64,000 nucleotides of DNA. Origin: Solanum dulcamara. Its lineage: Eukaryota; Streptophyta; Magnoliopsida; Solanales; Solanaceae. The stretch is taken from positions 12,537,501 to 12,601,500 of the forward strand of contig NC_077247.1 in assembly GCF_947179165.1 (NCBI RefSeq), in the 5' to 3' direction. The notes beneath the pieces were generated by a model. The model saw nothing but the letters and a program-made list of their open reading frames with translations. It was not told the origin of the DNA and did no database searches. Every line of letters begins with the position of its first letter. The stretch's first letter is position 1. A program made the position numbers and the translations under genes. Below, one piece after another: positions 12,755 through 23,514 of the stretch.

Positions 12755-13240
12755 CTACCTTTTTGCCATAACATATACTTTCATCGAGCAATCAATATCA
12801 GAGTTCCAAGGGTTAGGATTATCTATAGACGTAGGAAATAGGTACGGATACTTGTGTTTCATGTCCTCTTCAGGTTCCCAGGTCATTTCTTCACGATTCT
12901 CATTCTGCCACAGCACCTTGACAAAAGCTACATCCTTAGTTCGCAACCTTTTACGTTGCCGATCCAAGTTGGCAATAGGTTGCATCTCGTAGGATAACTT
13001 TCCTTTCATGTGGACCTCACCCACGAAGAATATTCTGGAAAGGTCGCTTATATATTCGTGGAGTATCGATCTGTGAAAACTGAATGTATTGCTTCAAATC
13101 GGATGGTAGATCCAACTCATAGGCAGCTTTATCTATCCTACGAATGACCTGAGAAGGACCAATATATCCCTTTCTTGCCGACTCTAGGTTGCTAATCGAT
13201 AGCTTAGCCCTGAATAAGTTTCACTTTATCGACAATTCAG
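12755..13240 (-). pseudogene. L: C-terminal integrase/chromodomain remnant of pol
   Basis: The only recognisable protein remnant in L. From right to left on the minus strand it gives RKGYIGPSQVIRRIDKAAYE and LDLPSDL near 13100-13200, the usual gypsy integrase C-terminal region. A frame change follows, then a continuous ORF at 12755-13024 with LDRQRKRLRTKDVAFVKVLW and NREEMTWEPEEDMKHKYPYL, a chromodomain-like tail. Its sequence is distinct from the G1, G2 and M tails, so L derives from a different chromovirus lineage. Gag, protease, reverse transcriptase and RNase H are absent. Confidence 0.85.
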
Positions 13241-13849
13241 TGGGCCACATTTGATCCTGTCCATTTCTAAGTCGAAATTTCTATCTCCTGTAATTGGTCA
13301 TTCGACTTCTGATACTTGATCTTGTTCAAGCTATTTCACAATTTCTCTTACGCCAACTTGTAATACTCTAGGTATATTCCACTGTGCCTTTACTCAAATC
13401 TTCTTTCCAGTTTTATTACCAAGCATTATATTGTAATCCTTACACAACGTGTGTAGGTACTTAGAGCAATTTAGAAAATGCCTTAACATCGTTATACTAG
13501 CGGCTTACCTCCTTCAGTCGAGGTCAGGGCTCTGCCATGGCTTTTTTCCTTAATACCGATTAGATCATAATAGTTCTGCCTCGAACCATCTTACACTTTT
13601 CTTGAATAAATTCTAAGTATGGCAATCACATTGCTATTACTGACTTCTTTTTATCGAGTAATCACTTGCTCTTACTCTTAGTATGCCAATGCTCGTAGGC
13701 TGCACAATTATTCTTGTGTCATTTGCACGAGGTGCGTTCAGATTTAGTCATAATCTTTTCTGCTCTTGGCTTACTCTGTTCCATATGTGCCATTGCACTA
13801 ACACGCACTTATAATCTCTTTTTTTCATACTGGTTTCATTCCCTTTTTA
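13241..13849. other. L interior, non-coding part
   Basis: No recognisable gag, protease or reverse transcriptase on either strand. A few integrase-like codons may continue to about 13400 on the minus strand. Otherwise AT-rich and featureless. Confidence 0.5.
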
Positions 13850-13947
13850 ACTTCCCAGGGAGTCACCCATCCTAGCTCTACTCTCACCCAAGCACGCTTA
13901 ACTTCGGAGTTTTGACGGAATGCATTAGTGCGGGTATAATTGCATCC
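13850..13947 (-). pseudogene. 5S rRNA-derived sequence inside L
   Basis: Read on the minus strand from 13947, the sequence starts GGATGCAATTATACC and continues GCACTAATGCA, AACTCCGAAGTTAAGCGTGC, TTGGGTGAGAGTAG and GGATGGGTGACTCCCTGGG, ending GGGAAGT at 13850. This follows plant 5S rRNA from nucleotide 1 to about 103, with one deletion of about 5 nt and a dozen or so substitutions. The last ~17 nt are absent. The internal promoter regions, A-box side at 13884-13903 and C-box side at 13851-13872, are well kept. No T-run terminator follows on the minus strand (an A-rich stretch does), so this is not a normal 5S gene. It is in the sense direction of L. Comparison is with remembered 5S sequence, not a search. 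Confidence 0.85.
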
Positions 13948-15301
13948 ATCCCTTATGGTCATTTGAAGTTTAAGCGTTCCCATTTATATACGATAGCGTC
14001 AGTTGATTTTCTCTTACGCTTGTACTTCTCTTTTCCACTTCCCCCCTTTTAGGGTGTATCCATGTCATCCTTCATTTATTTTCAGCTATTCACACGCGAA
14101 TGATTCTACTCCAACCTATTTAGCGTGCCGCACCATATCTACACTTTCTGTTAAATCATCCATACGTTAGGTTTCCTTTATAGGAAACCCTAGCACAACC
14201 ATAGGGTGCTTTAGTATTCATAATATATCCTATAAAATATCATCTAATGGTTGATACTTGAGTAATATCCGTCATATAGCAGTGTATTCAAAGCCACATT
14301 CCATTTATCCCAACTAGTAATTAGCTCGTGCTCATAATTGGTTCAAATTCTCCACTCGAGAGTACTCATACTTTGATGATCTGTGTTTCAAGCTCCGTCA
14401 TTATACTAACCTTATTCCAGTGGATACCACTTATCCTTCTAATAACCTCATAATGCAACAGTTGTTCTGCAAATCTTTCAACTATAACTTGTCATAGTTT
14501 ATCCCTATGTATCAATTCAGGCGATGCCTTACTATATTGTTTTATCCCGATCAATCAGTCTTCTCTAAGTTGTTTTGTTTGGACTATAGGTCCTTCCCGA
14601 CTTCGTTCTACTATACCCATATCAACCTCCTTGTTTTTATTGCCATTAATTCAGTAATTAACTCATTTCTCGAGGTCAGCCATACTCATTTAGTCAAATC
14701 TCATCATTGTTGTGAGCACAACCTTTCAAGACATACTACAGCCCTGCATCTCATTCTCTTCTTTATTTTTAGAAAAATTTGGACAGAGTTTCCTCTGTAT
14801 TTCTTAGTATCTCCACACCTGCATGCAGAAAATACCAATAATGCCTCACAGGGCACACATATATAGTCATATCATCTCATATCGCAGCCACACAGGGCGC
14901 CCACAATTAGCAGTATAAAAATGGACTCACCTCGTATGTCCCTTTGAAATGCACCTGTTGCACTTTCCTGTATACTTTTCCTTTCATTTTCCAACTTTAT
15001 ATATCAATTATATTGAAACACCTTACCTTCCATTTGTCTTTCTTGCCTTTCCTTACCTGCGTGCTTTGTAACTTCTAGTATCGTCAGTTACTTTCTTCTA
15101 TTGATATTGTCCTTCTGCTGAAATCACAGGTTAGTATAGGGAATGTCATTTCCTATGACTCGGCTCTATCGCACGATCTTAGATATGAAAGAAAGTAACA
15201 TCCTAAATGTCCTGTAGCCTCCTATTTATAGATGTGGTGCAAAACACACCGATAAACAAGACTCTACTAGACACGGTCTGTAGATATTCCAAGGACGAAC
15301 T
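13948..15301. other. L interior, leader-side non-coding region
   Basis: Between the 5S-like block and the primer site. No recognisable gag on the minus strand. A 119-codon plus-strand ORF (14507-14866) is antisense to the element, unlike any family I recognise, and is not called as a gene. Confidence 0.5.
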
Positions 15302-15313
15302 GCTCTGATACCA
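15302..15313 (-). other. Primer-binding site of L
   Basis: The plus strand reads GCTCTGATACCA, so the minus strand reads TGGTATCAGAGC, a perfect 12-nt complement of the initiator Met tRNA 3' end. It lies four bases from the right LTR, which fixes that LTR as the 5' LTR. Confidence 0.95.
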
Positions 15314-15317
15314 CTTC

Positions 15318-18300
15318 TGTCACAACCCAACTCCATAGGCCGCGACTGGGGTACGACTAGGACCCCCGTATACATACCTATCAATTGTAGTCAAATTGAA
15401 CTATGAACAAAGTAATACTACTCACAAAAACCCCAATGACTTAAAACTTTTTCGTGTTCGTGTGGCAACTTTCACTCGTGTCATAACATATAAGGGCATG
15501 CAAGCCGACCAGGCTACTGTACCATGAAAATATTCACAACATGCCGTATAGGCGCAATCGAAACGAACTCACAAATAACCAACATCTATATGTCTACATA
15601 CCTCTAGGAATAGTAACAACAACATATAGCAGGACAGGGCCCCGCCGTACCCTTAGACAATTAAATGCATACATATTACATGACTAATATCAAAAGTTAG
15701 GCTCCGGAACAGTGGAGCATTCACAATATTGCTGAGTGGATGCCCTAAGCTGGCGGATCTCCAAAATGAACATCTATACCCGCGGGCATGAAACGCAGCC
15801 CTCTGGAGAATGGGGGGTCAGTACGATATATGTACTGTGTATATAAACCATAACAACATATAACTGAGCTAACAACTGAAGTAGGGATGTAGGGAGAAAA
15901 TATAATAATTAACGAATTTCTCTACCTGCATCTTATGACATGAGGGCATGTATACCTTCCTTACATACCATACCTAGCCTGCTATGGGACTTGGTGCTAC
16001 AAGTGTGTCTTTATATTTCCACATGCATGCCTACAGACTGTATCCAACCTTTCATTGAGAGACTCTGTGAAGATGTCATTTCATTGTGTATCATGCCCGG
16101 CCCTTCATGGGACGCAGTTAATAATCATTCCATCATATATCATGACCGAACCTTCATGGGACCCGGTAAATAATCATTTCATCATATATCATGCTCGGCC
16201 CTTCATGGGATGCGGTGAATCAACATTTTATCATTTATCATGCCCGGCCCTTTATGGGATACAGTGAATTTATCATGCCCGGCCCTTCATAGGACGTGGT
16301 GAATTTATCATGCCCAGCCCTTCATGGGATGCGGTGAATTTATCATGCCCAACCCTTCATGGGACGCGGTGAATTTATCATGTTCAGCCCTTCATGGGAT
16401 ATGGTGAGTGATGTATTAACAGCCTGCATGAGTAAAGTAACGAGGAACCATATGCAATTAGTTCATCATATGAGATTCGGTATAACAATCTTCATGGACT
16501 ATCATTTGAGGATCAAAACTATTATCGTCTCACGTATCCTCTAACTTCCATTAGGGGCCACATCGATGGAGTCTCAAGAGTCCTAGGCTTTTATTAAGGT
16601 AATACCAAATGGCTTATGCAATCAGAGACACTTTTCATTATAGAGTACTTAGGCATGGAAGCTCATACATTCAATTAGTATTCATCATATAGGGACTCGA
16701 GGGTAGGCGTTCAACTACTTAAAGAACTTTAATATTAAGAAATGAATAGGAGTTATAGTTCATGCTTCCCATGCATCCAGTTACTATTTTATGTACAGAA
16801 GGCTCAGGGGTGATAGCTCAGCTACCTTATGCGCCTTAGCATTTAGAAATGAACATGAGTCAAGAGGCCCTACATATATTACCTTTTATCCTATAAGAGT
16901 ATTAAAAAAGGCAATGGCTCAACTATTACAGGAGCTCTACCATCACGAAGTGGATAAGAATTATGAATTATACTCGAAGCTTTATGAATGGAATTATTCC
17001 CATGTTTCATATACAAACCATTCATAACTTATATCTAAGACATGCCAAAATAAAGAAGAATAGCTTTACCTACTTATGCCAAAATCATGCCAAGAGAAGG
17101 AATAAGCTTTACATACTTATTCCAAAAACATGCCAAAAGAAAGCTTCACATACCTCTTATGACTCTTTATCTCATTCGTCTCGTCGTCCTCTGAACCTAA
17201 GTAATATAAAAGCAACATGAATATTAATAACCATTGGCTTTCAAGCATCTTAGGTTACGTATGAGTATTCATAGAACTCAACTTTTCGCTCGCCTCCTCG
17301 ATTAGTTCTTTAACTAGTTTAAAGAGTTACCGGAAATTGGGCAGCATCTCCCCTATAATATGCCCTATCCAAATTCCCAATTACATACCTAATTACTACA
17401 GCCAACCAACAACAACAACCTGCAGCTCATATACAAAAGTAAAACATGACAACATTACACAATCTAAACTCCACCGAACTTGCTGAAAATTGTAATACTA
17501 AAATAGGGTTTCTAGTCTTTGTTTCGCAAAACCTTTAATTATACGAAACGAGGGGTCATTTGGCTGAAACAAGCAGAACCCACACCCCTTTTAAAAAAAT
17601 TTATGCCATGCAACACATCACCACACACCTGCAGCAGCACCCCACATGCACAACACCCTATTTCATCTACAATTCAACTACGACGACTTCACTTTCAATT
17701 GTTTCTATCGTCAAGAATCTCCACGACTTTTTTTATACATACAGCAGTGAAAAATGTGTATAATACACTACATAACAACATAATAAAGTCCAAATTTAAA
17801 GGAGAAGTCTTACCTTACCCAAAATTAGCCAAAACACACCAAAAATCGCCTTGGAACTTCTCTAGTCGCGCTGAAACTGTGTGGTCTGTTTGCTGTCCGT
17901 TTTCGCTGTACCAAGTAATTATTTTATATTTATAATACCTCCATATCACCGTGGTATACTCTGGATAATTAATTTATGGAACGAAATTGGGACTTACCTA
18001 TTTTTTTCTCCTAGCCGCCACACTTTTCTCTCTTAGCTTAGGGTTTTCATTTCTTTGTGTTGCTGATGTTTTTGGTGCTTTGCTGCAGGTTTTTCGATAA
18101 TTAACTGAAGATAAGAGTCATTTTAACATGTATATATGGGCTGCCTAGGAGGTGACACATGTCGAGCCATAATTGGCCACTATTTTATGCTGCCAACCAG
18201 GGGGCTGCCACGTGGCAGTGGTCTCCACCCCCCTAAGCAGCTGCATCACCTACTTGATCCTAAGTAGGTGCATCACCTTCTTGGTTGAGGTGTTGCCACG

Positions 18301-18691
18301 TGTTTCTCCTCCATTGGCTTCCACATGTCGTCTTTTCCCCTTCCTCGTGGGTTCGTAATCTCATCTTATTTTAGGAGCCTATGTAATCTATGCTACGTAA
18401 GTTTGGTATGTTCTTAAGAAACTCAAGTGTATAAGACTTCTAAATTAGTATCTTACGTAGGAAAATCGAGTCCTATGACTCATTACTTGGCCTCCAATTC
18501 CTTCCGGATTCTTATGACTCTATTTCCAACCTTCTCTACTATAGGGTATGACATTCTCCTTTCTTTGGAGTCGTTTGATAGTGTCGTAGCTTATCCGGCT
18601 CACATGATGACTTCTAAGAACCTTAAGAGCCTTCCTAGAAATTTAAGAAGCTTATGAAGCATTCCAAGGTACCAAAGTACGGGGTATAACA
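15318..18691 (-). mobile_element. L 5' LTR (right)
   Basis: Runs from TGTCACAACCC to GGGGTATAACA on the plus strand, followed by CATAA (18692-18696). Nearly the same as the left LTR, with scattered substitutions and small indels. In the transcribed direction, the end near 18000-18691 should hold the promoter; I cannot assign a TATA box with confidence. Confidence 0.92.
16091..16410 (+). repeat. Tandem repeat array inside the L right LTR
   Basis: Same eight-unit array as in the left LTR, in the same order (three ~49-bp units, then ~35-bp units), with different point changes. The array therefore existed in the element before insertion. Confidence 0.9.
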
Positions 18692-18696
18692 CATAA

Positions 18697-18990
18697 AGTC
18701 CATGGAGACTGGGGAAATAGTTATATAGGTAGAGGACCAGTGCATCCATGCAGAAAGGTGGCCTATCATGATGACAAAGTGTAGTGTTTTGCCTTTTCAG
18801 GTAAGACAGAGGCTGAGGCATCTGAGCAGTGATCACATGTACTATTTTTGTCTATGATTGGATGGCTATGGTCTTGTTTGTTTCAGGCTCAACATTTCTT
18901 ATGTGTCAATTCAATTTGCTTTGGAATTTGACTTAATTTGTGATATTCTTCATGCCCCTATTCATGTTTCTACAATATTTTGCCTGGTAT
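18697..18990 (+). pseudogene. G2 end of gag and protease, copy A
   Basis: G2 reading resumes after L. FAFSGKTEAEASEQ near 18790, then the aspartic protease region VYDWMAMVLFVSGSTF near 18853-18900. The catalytic motif is V-S-G where D-S-G is expected, so the active-site Asp is lost; copy B keeps DSG. About 195 bp between protease and reverse transcriptase, present in copy B (52054-52248), is missing here near 18985. Confidence 0.8.
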
Positions 18991-19720
18991 ACTTCCGGAT
19001 AGGTATATAGACGTCTTTATTTATTTTGATCTAGGCACTTGCCCATTCTCTATTCCTCCATACCGCATGACTCTAGTGGATTTAAGATAACTTAAGACTC
19101 ATATACAGAATCTTCATGATAAAGGCTTCATCCATCCTAGTGCTTCTCCTTAAGGTGCTCCAATTTTATTTGTGAAGAAAAAAGGATGGTAACATGAGAA
19201 TGTGTATGGATTACCGACAATTGAATAGGGTCACCATGTGGATTAAGTATCCCTTACCTCATATAGATGATATCTTTGACCAGTTATAGGGTGCTTCAGT
19301 CTTCTCAAAAATTTATCTAAGGTGAGGCTATCAACAACTAAAGATTAGGCCTGAGGATATAACCTAAAACTACATCCTGAACTTTGTATGGTCATTATAA
19401 GTTCTTGGTAATATCATTTGGATTGAGTAATGCACCAGTAACCTTTATGAGTTTGATCAATGGGGTGTTTCAAACCCTTTTTGATTCTGTTGTGATTATA
19501 TTTATTAATGACATTATCCTGATCTACTCATAGATTAGGGAAGAATATGTAGATCATCTTAATGTTATTCTAGGTAACATGGGGAAACAAAAATTGTATG
19601 CTAAATTCTTAAAGTGTAAATTCTGGTTGTCCTAGGTTGCCTTTTTAGGGCAGCAGTTTCAAAGGAAGGGGTCATGGTAGATCCCCAAATGATTAAGGAA
19701 GTTAAGAACTGGGTTTGACT
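18991..19720 (+). pseudogene. G2 reverse transcriptase, copy A
   Basis: Fragmented reverse transcriptase. HDKGFIHPSASP near 19114, LFVKKKG near 19168, [12 protein letters not shown] near 19203 and [13 protein letters not shown] near 19250. The catalytic loop reads FINDIILIYS at 19501-19530, so the first Asp of the usual F-x-D-D is Asn; copy B has the same change. A stop after FDQL (TAG for CAG) and several frame shifts break it. Reading continues toward the RNase H connection (KFLKCKFWLS near 19600). Confidence 0.85.
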
Positions 19721-19889
19721 TAGTTTTATGACTGAGGTTAGGAGTTTAATGGGGCTTTCTAACTACTATCAGTGATTTATAAAGAATATTTCTACTATAT
19801 CTACATACTTGACAAGGCTGACTTAGAAGGAGATACCTTTTGAGTGGTCTAATAAGTGTGCAGAGAGATTCTAAAATCTTAAGACTTTT

Positions 19890-20300
19890 CTAAGTACTTT
19901 GTCTATCCTGACATTGCTGGTTGAAGGTAAAGATTTTATTATTTATTTTTGTGTTACATACTCAGGTTTGGATGGTGTGTCAATGCAAGACAAGGATGTC
20001 ATAGCCTATGCCTCAAAGCAGTTGAAGAAACATGAGAGGAACTACCCTACACATGATTTGGAGTTGGCATCAATAGGTTTGCTCTAAACACCTGGCGACA
20101 TTATATCTATGTTGTCAAGTGCGAGGTGTTCACTAAATATTGTTGTTGACAATATATGTTCAATTAAAAAGATTTGAATTTAATGCAGTGGAAATTGATG
20201 GAGTTACTGAACGATTATGATGTCACCATTCAGTACCATCGGGTTAAGGCTGATGTGGTGGCAGATGCATTGAGCCAAAAGACAGTTAGCATGAGCAGTA
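19890..20300 (+). pseudogene. G2 RNase H, copy A
   Basis: [20 protein letters not shown] from about 19917, then [20 protein letters not shown] and PTHDLELAS near 19985-20070. This is the typical RNase H region of gypsy pol. The catalytic-site Asp in the first strand (usually C-D-A-S) reads C-V-T-Y, so it is inactive. A frame shift follows near 20080. The linker (VKADVVADALS-like reading) extends to about 20280. Confidence 0.82.
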
Positions 20301-21601
20301 TAGCTTGCTTGGGTGTCACTAAGCGACTCTTGTGTAGAGAACACTAGGGTATTAGCCAGTATTGAAGTTATACCCACTTTTATTGAGGAGATCAAAGCCA
20401 ATAAACTTGAAGATTATAGTTTGAGCAAGCTCAGAATCAAGGTGGTGTCTTGTAAGGCCCAAGATTCTGCTCTTGATGTAGGCAGTCTACTCAGTTTTAG
20501 TTCAAGGATTTGTCTTCCCTGAGTCGACGATTTATTCCAAAGAGTTTTGATGGAGTCTCATAGTTTGTGGTATTTTATTCATCCAGGTGTGATCAAGATG
20601 TATCGGGATTTGAAACAACTTTAATGGTGGCCATGAATGAATAAAGACATAAATGAGTTTGTGGCTGAGTGTCACAATTGTAAATATGTAAACTATGAGC
20701 ATCAAAGGCCCAAAGATTTTCTTTAGATAATGCCCATTCTTGAATGGAAGTGAGAGAGGAAAACCATAGAATTTGTGGTGGGACTTCCTAAGACCTTGGG
20801 GAAGTATGACCCTATTTGGGTTGTTGATAGATTGACTAAACTAGTACACTTCATTCTGGTCAAGGTGGATTATAATGCCACAGAGTTGGCAAAGATCTAT
20901 GTCAAGAAGATAGTAAGGTTGCATGGGGTGCCCCTTTCTATTATCTTAGACCATGGTAAGTAGTTTACTTTGAATATTTTGGGTAATTTGCATGAGGATT
21001 TGGGCCCTCAACTCACTTTCAGTACAACATTCCACTGTTAGACTAATGGACAGTCTGAGAGAATAATTTAAGTGTTAGAGGACATACTGAGAGCATGTGT
21101 GATTGACTTTGGGTGGCATTGGGACAAGTTCTTACCCTTATTTTAGTTTTCTTATAATAATAGCTACCACTCCAGCATTGACATGGTGCCGTTTAAAGCA
21201 CTTTATGTGACAGGATGTATATCGCCCATAGGGTAGTTTAATGATATAGATCTAAAACCTTCGTGAGTTTTTCTGTAAGGGAAGCCCAAGATAATGTAAG
21301 GAGTATTCAAGCCAAACTTTTAGCAGCCCAAATTTGACAGAGGGAGTATGCAGATCACAAGGGGAGAGATATGACATTTCAGGCTGATGAATAGGTACTC
21401 TTGAAGGTCTCACCCATAAAAGGGGTTATGAGGTTGACAAGAAGGGAAATCTTAGACCTTGCTATATTGCTACCGCCTAGCTTATCTGGTGTTCATCCTG
21501 TGTTTCATGTATCCAAGTTGAAGAGGTACCATGGGGATGGATATTACATTATTAAGTGTGATTCAATATTGTTAGAGAAGGATCTTTAGTATAAGGAAGA
21601 A
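20301..21601 (+). pseudogene. G2 integrase, copy A
   Basis: Zinc-binding region near 20560-20710 (HPGVIKMYRDLKQL, then a CHNCKY-like segment). Core near 20790-20960: YDPIWVVDRLTKLVHF carries the first Asp and LSIILDHGK the second, with R-to-H at the usual DRG. The third catalytic region, near 21040 (TNGQSERII-like), has frame shifts. C-terminal part near 21400-21600: VHPVFHVSKLKRYHGDGYYI. No chromodomain remains: reading jumps from LEKDL directly into the LTR. Copy B lacks 365 bp of this gene (20708-21072). Confidence 0.85.
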
Positions 21602-21784
21602 TGTCATGCCTTAAACTAGGGGAGGTGCAACAGGCACCCTATTCCTTATTTAATTTAGCTAGCCATTGAAACATAATGGAAAAGGAACATCAAGATCAAA
21701 CAAGGCCATCATAATCAAGTGCCGAAATAAGATAACTAGACCGGCAAGGTCATAATCATATAAATAACATAGTGAAAGGTTCGG
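21602..21784 (+). mobile_element. G2 3' LTR stub, copy A
   Basis: Starts TGTCATGCCTTAAACTAGGG directly after pol, a gypsy-LTR-like start. Only 183 bp remain before element M, which enters after TTCGG (21780-21784). Copy B has the same stub at 54451-54631 with the same junction. Assignment to G2 is from position; the 5' LTR start is not visible for comparison. Confidence 0.65.
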
Positions 21785-23277
21785 TGTCACAGCCCAAAGT
21801 ACCCCCAAAATGAAACATGAAGTGTAGGATCATGAAAGAACTTAAACAAGCCACTTGATATAAGAATGAAACTAAGATAAAGATATAATTGAAATAAGGA
21901 GACAAGCGGAAGAGAATTCTAAAACAACAATCTCATCATAGCAGGGAAAATCTGAACAGAGACCATAAGTGTAATCTAATGTCAGACATAAGCCTCTACA
22001 AGCATACGTAAGTTACTAGGACATATTCATCCAAAAATCATAAATTGAAAGCATAGTATGGCAGGAACATAAGAAACTCATAAACAATATATCTCCAAAC
22101 CATGAGTACTTACCAAGTAGTGCAACACCGATATGATCCAATACTAACCGTGAGCGTGAGATGGAGCGTCGTGACCTATATTATAAAATAATATAGGCAA
22201 AAGTATGTAGTCAGTATTATGAAATGTACTAAGTATGAGACATGATGCATGAACATGGTAACAGAGCATAATGAGTCAGAAAACATGGTATTACAATGAC
22301 CAAGATAAACATGACATAATCCTTCAAAACACCATTAGAAACATGAAACATGGTCAATTCAAAACTCGTAAGGAAATCATGATTAAGACATAACATAAGT
22401 GAGAATCATAAGCCTTTGTGAGAGTTACCGATAACCCAATAAATCATCTGAGCCATAATATATAGTCCAACTTCTTCCCCACACTAAAAAGAGGTTATCC
22501 TACTTATCAGGTATGGACCATGAACATGAACTATTTGTGGATCCACTAGCTTAAGGTGATTTGTCCAATTAGGACATCCTATAGGGGCATGTAGTTATGG
22601 GGCTAGGGGATTGCTACTAAAAAAATCCGCCTCTACTAACGGATGAGCGTTCATCCCAAAGTCCTCTTAGTGCTAAGTAAACTCTCATCGTAATATCGTA
22701 CATAAGCATATCATAGTCTTACAAAATGGTAAGAATCTAGTAATACCGAGTTCATCCTAAATTACTTACATCATAAGAATAGCTCCTTTGAACATATCAT
22801 GATTTCATAAAATATTCATAAAACATACTTATCTAAAGCATCAAGTTCATGATAAGCTTTGTCATATAAAATCACGCTTCAATGGGAAGTGTCTAAATTA
22901 TGAAAATATTTCATAGTGAGAATACTTAAATTCGAAGCATTATTTTCATAAAAACATGCTTGATACTTTCTATAAAAGCATCCTTAAATTATAGTTTCTT
23001 CAATCATAATGAATGCATAATGTCAAACATAATTCATACTCATAAAATAGGAATAATGCATATATTCATCTTAAATTCCTCGAAAACTTGTAAAATCATG
23101 CATAATAAGATCAATAAGAGTAAGTAAAATCATAATTAAATAAACCCAATGCATCATCATCAAAATACTAGATTTTGGGAAGGAATCATAAAGACAATTT
23201 GAACTAGAACCAATGAAGTAGAAAATTTCCGAACTCTTTTCTTTCTAATCATACTTTCCAATGACCAAGGTGTTACA
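21785..23277 (-). mobile_element. M 3' LTR (left), copy A
   Basis: Plus strand from TGTCACAGCCC to GTGTTACA; minus strand starts TGTAACACC, preceded by a purine-rich CCCAAAGGAAAAATAT. 1493 bp. It pairs with 28297-29955, but the pair differs: the right LTR carries extra sequence beyond about 29700 that is missing here. Confidence 0.88.
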
Positions 23278-23514
23278 ATATTTTTCCTTTGGGAATATTC
23301 ATTCTTGAATGAGAGTCAAACTAGCACCATTAGGGAAAGAGATCTAACAACCTAACATGAATGCAAAACACATCAAAATACATAAAACCAAGGAGTGATC
23401 GACCCTAAGCTAAAAATAAACTTTAAAACTAATTTCATGAACATGTATGCATAGGAAACCTGAGAATTGTTGAAACGCATGCATTTGAAAGAGTAAACAT
23501 AAGGAACTAATACC
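23278..23514 (-). other. M untranslated tail between pol and the 3' LTR, copy A
   Basis: Non-coding region ending in the purine tract next to the LTR. On the minus strand it includes the CTCATTCAAGAATGAATATT segment that, in G1, corresponds to GAGGACGAATATTCCC. Confidence 0.6.

Larger units (their letters stand above)
9278..18691 (-). mobile_element. Complete LTR element 'L' (large-LTR, non-autonomous gypsy derivative)
   Basis: A 9414-bp element flanked by a perfect 5-bp target duplication, CATAA at 9273-9277 and 18692-18696. Two LTRs of 3393 and 3374 bp enclose an interior of only 2647 bp. The primer site lies next to the right LTR and the purine tract next to the left one, so it runs on the minus strand. 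Only the C-terminal pol end is recognisable, so it resembles the LARD class (large LTRs, interior mostly non-coding). It sits in G2 gag/protease; copy B has the uninterrupted site (CATAA, 51778-51782). By eye the LTRs differ by a few percent, so the insertion is not very recent. Confidence 0.93.

Noticed and set aside
13850..13947. Functional 5S rRNA gene or a Cassandra TRIM element
   Set aside because: The 3' end is missing, a deletion lies near nt 30, and there is no T-run terminator. Cassandra has short LTRs with the 5S inside them, unlike this site.
14507..14866. 119-codon ORF, plus strand
   Set aside because: Antisense within element L, unlike any family, with hydrophobic composition typical of AT-rich random sequence.
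15302..15313. Possible tRNA gene from the initiator-Met match
   Set aside because: Only 12 bases match, next to an LTR; no cloverleaf or internal promoter boxes. It is a primer-binding site, as are those at 7659, 28280, 36528, 50166 and 61002.
17519..17935. 138-codon plus-strand ORF
   Set aside because: Inside the L LTR, antisense to the element; the other LTR breaks the same frame, so it is not under selection.
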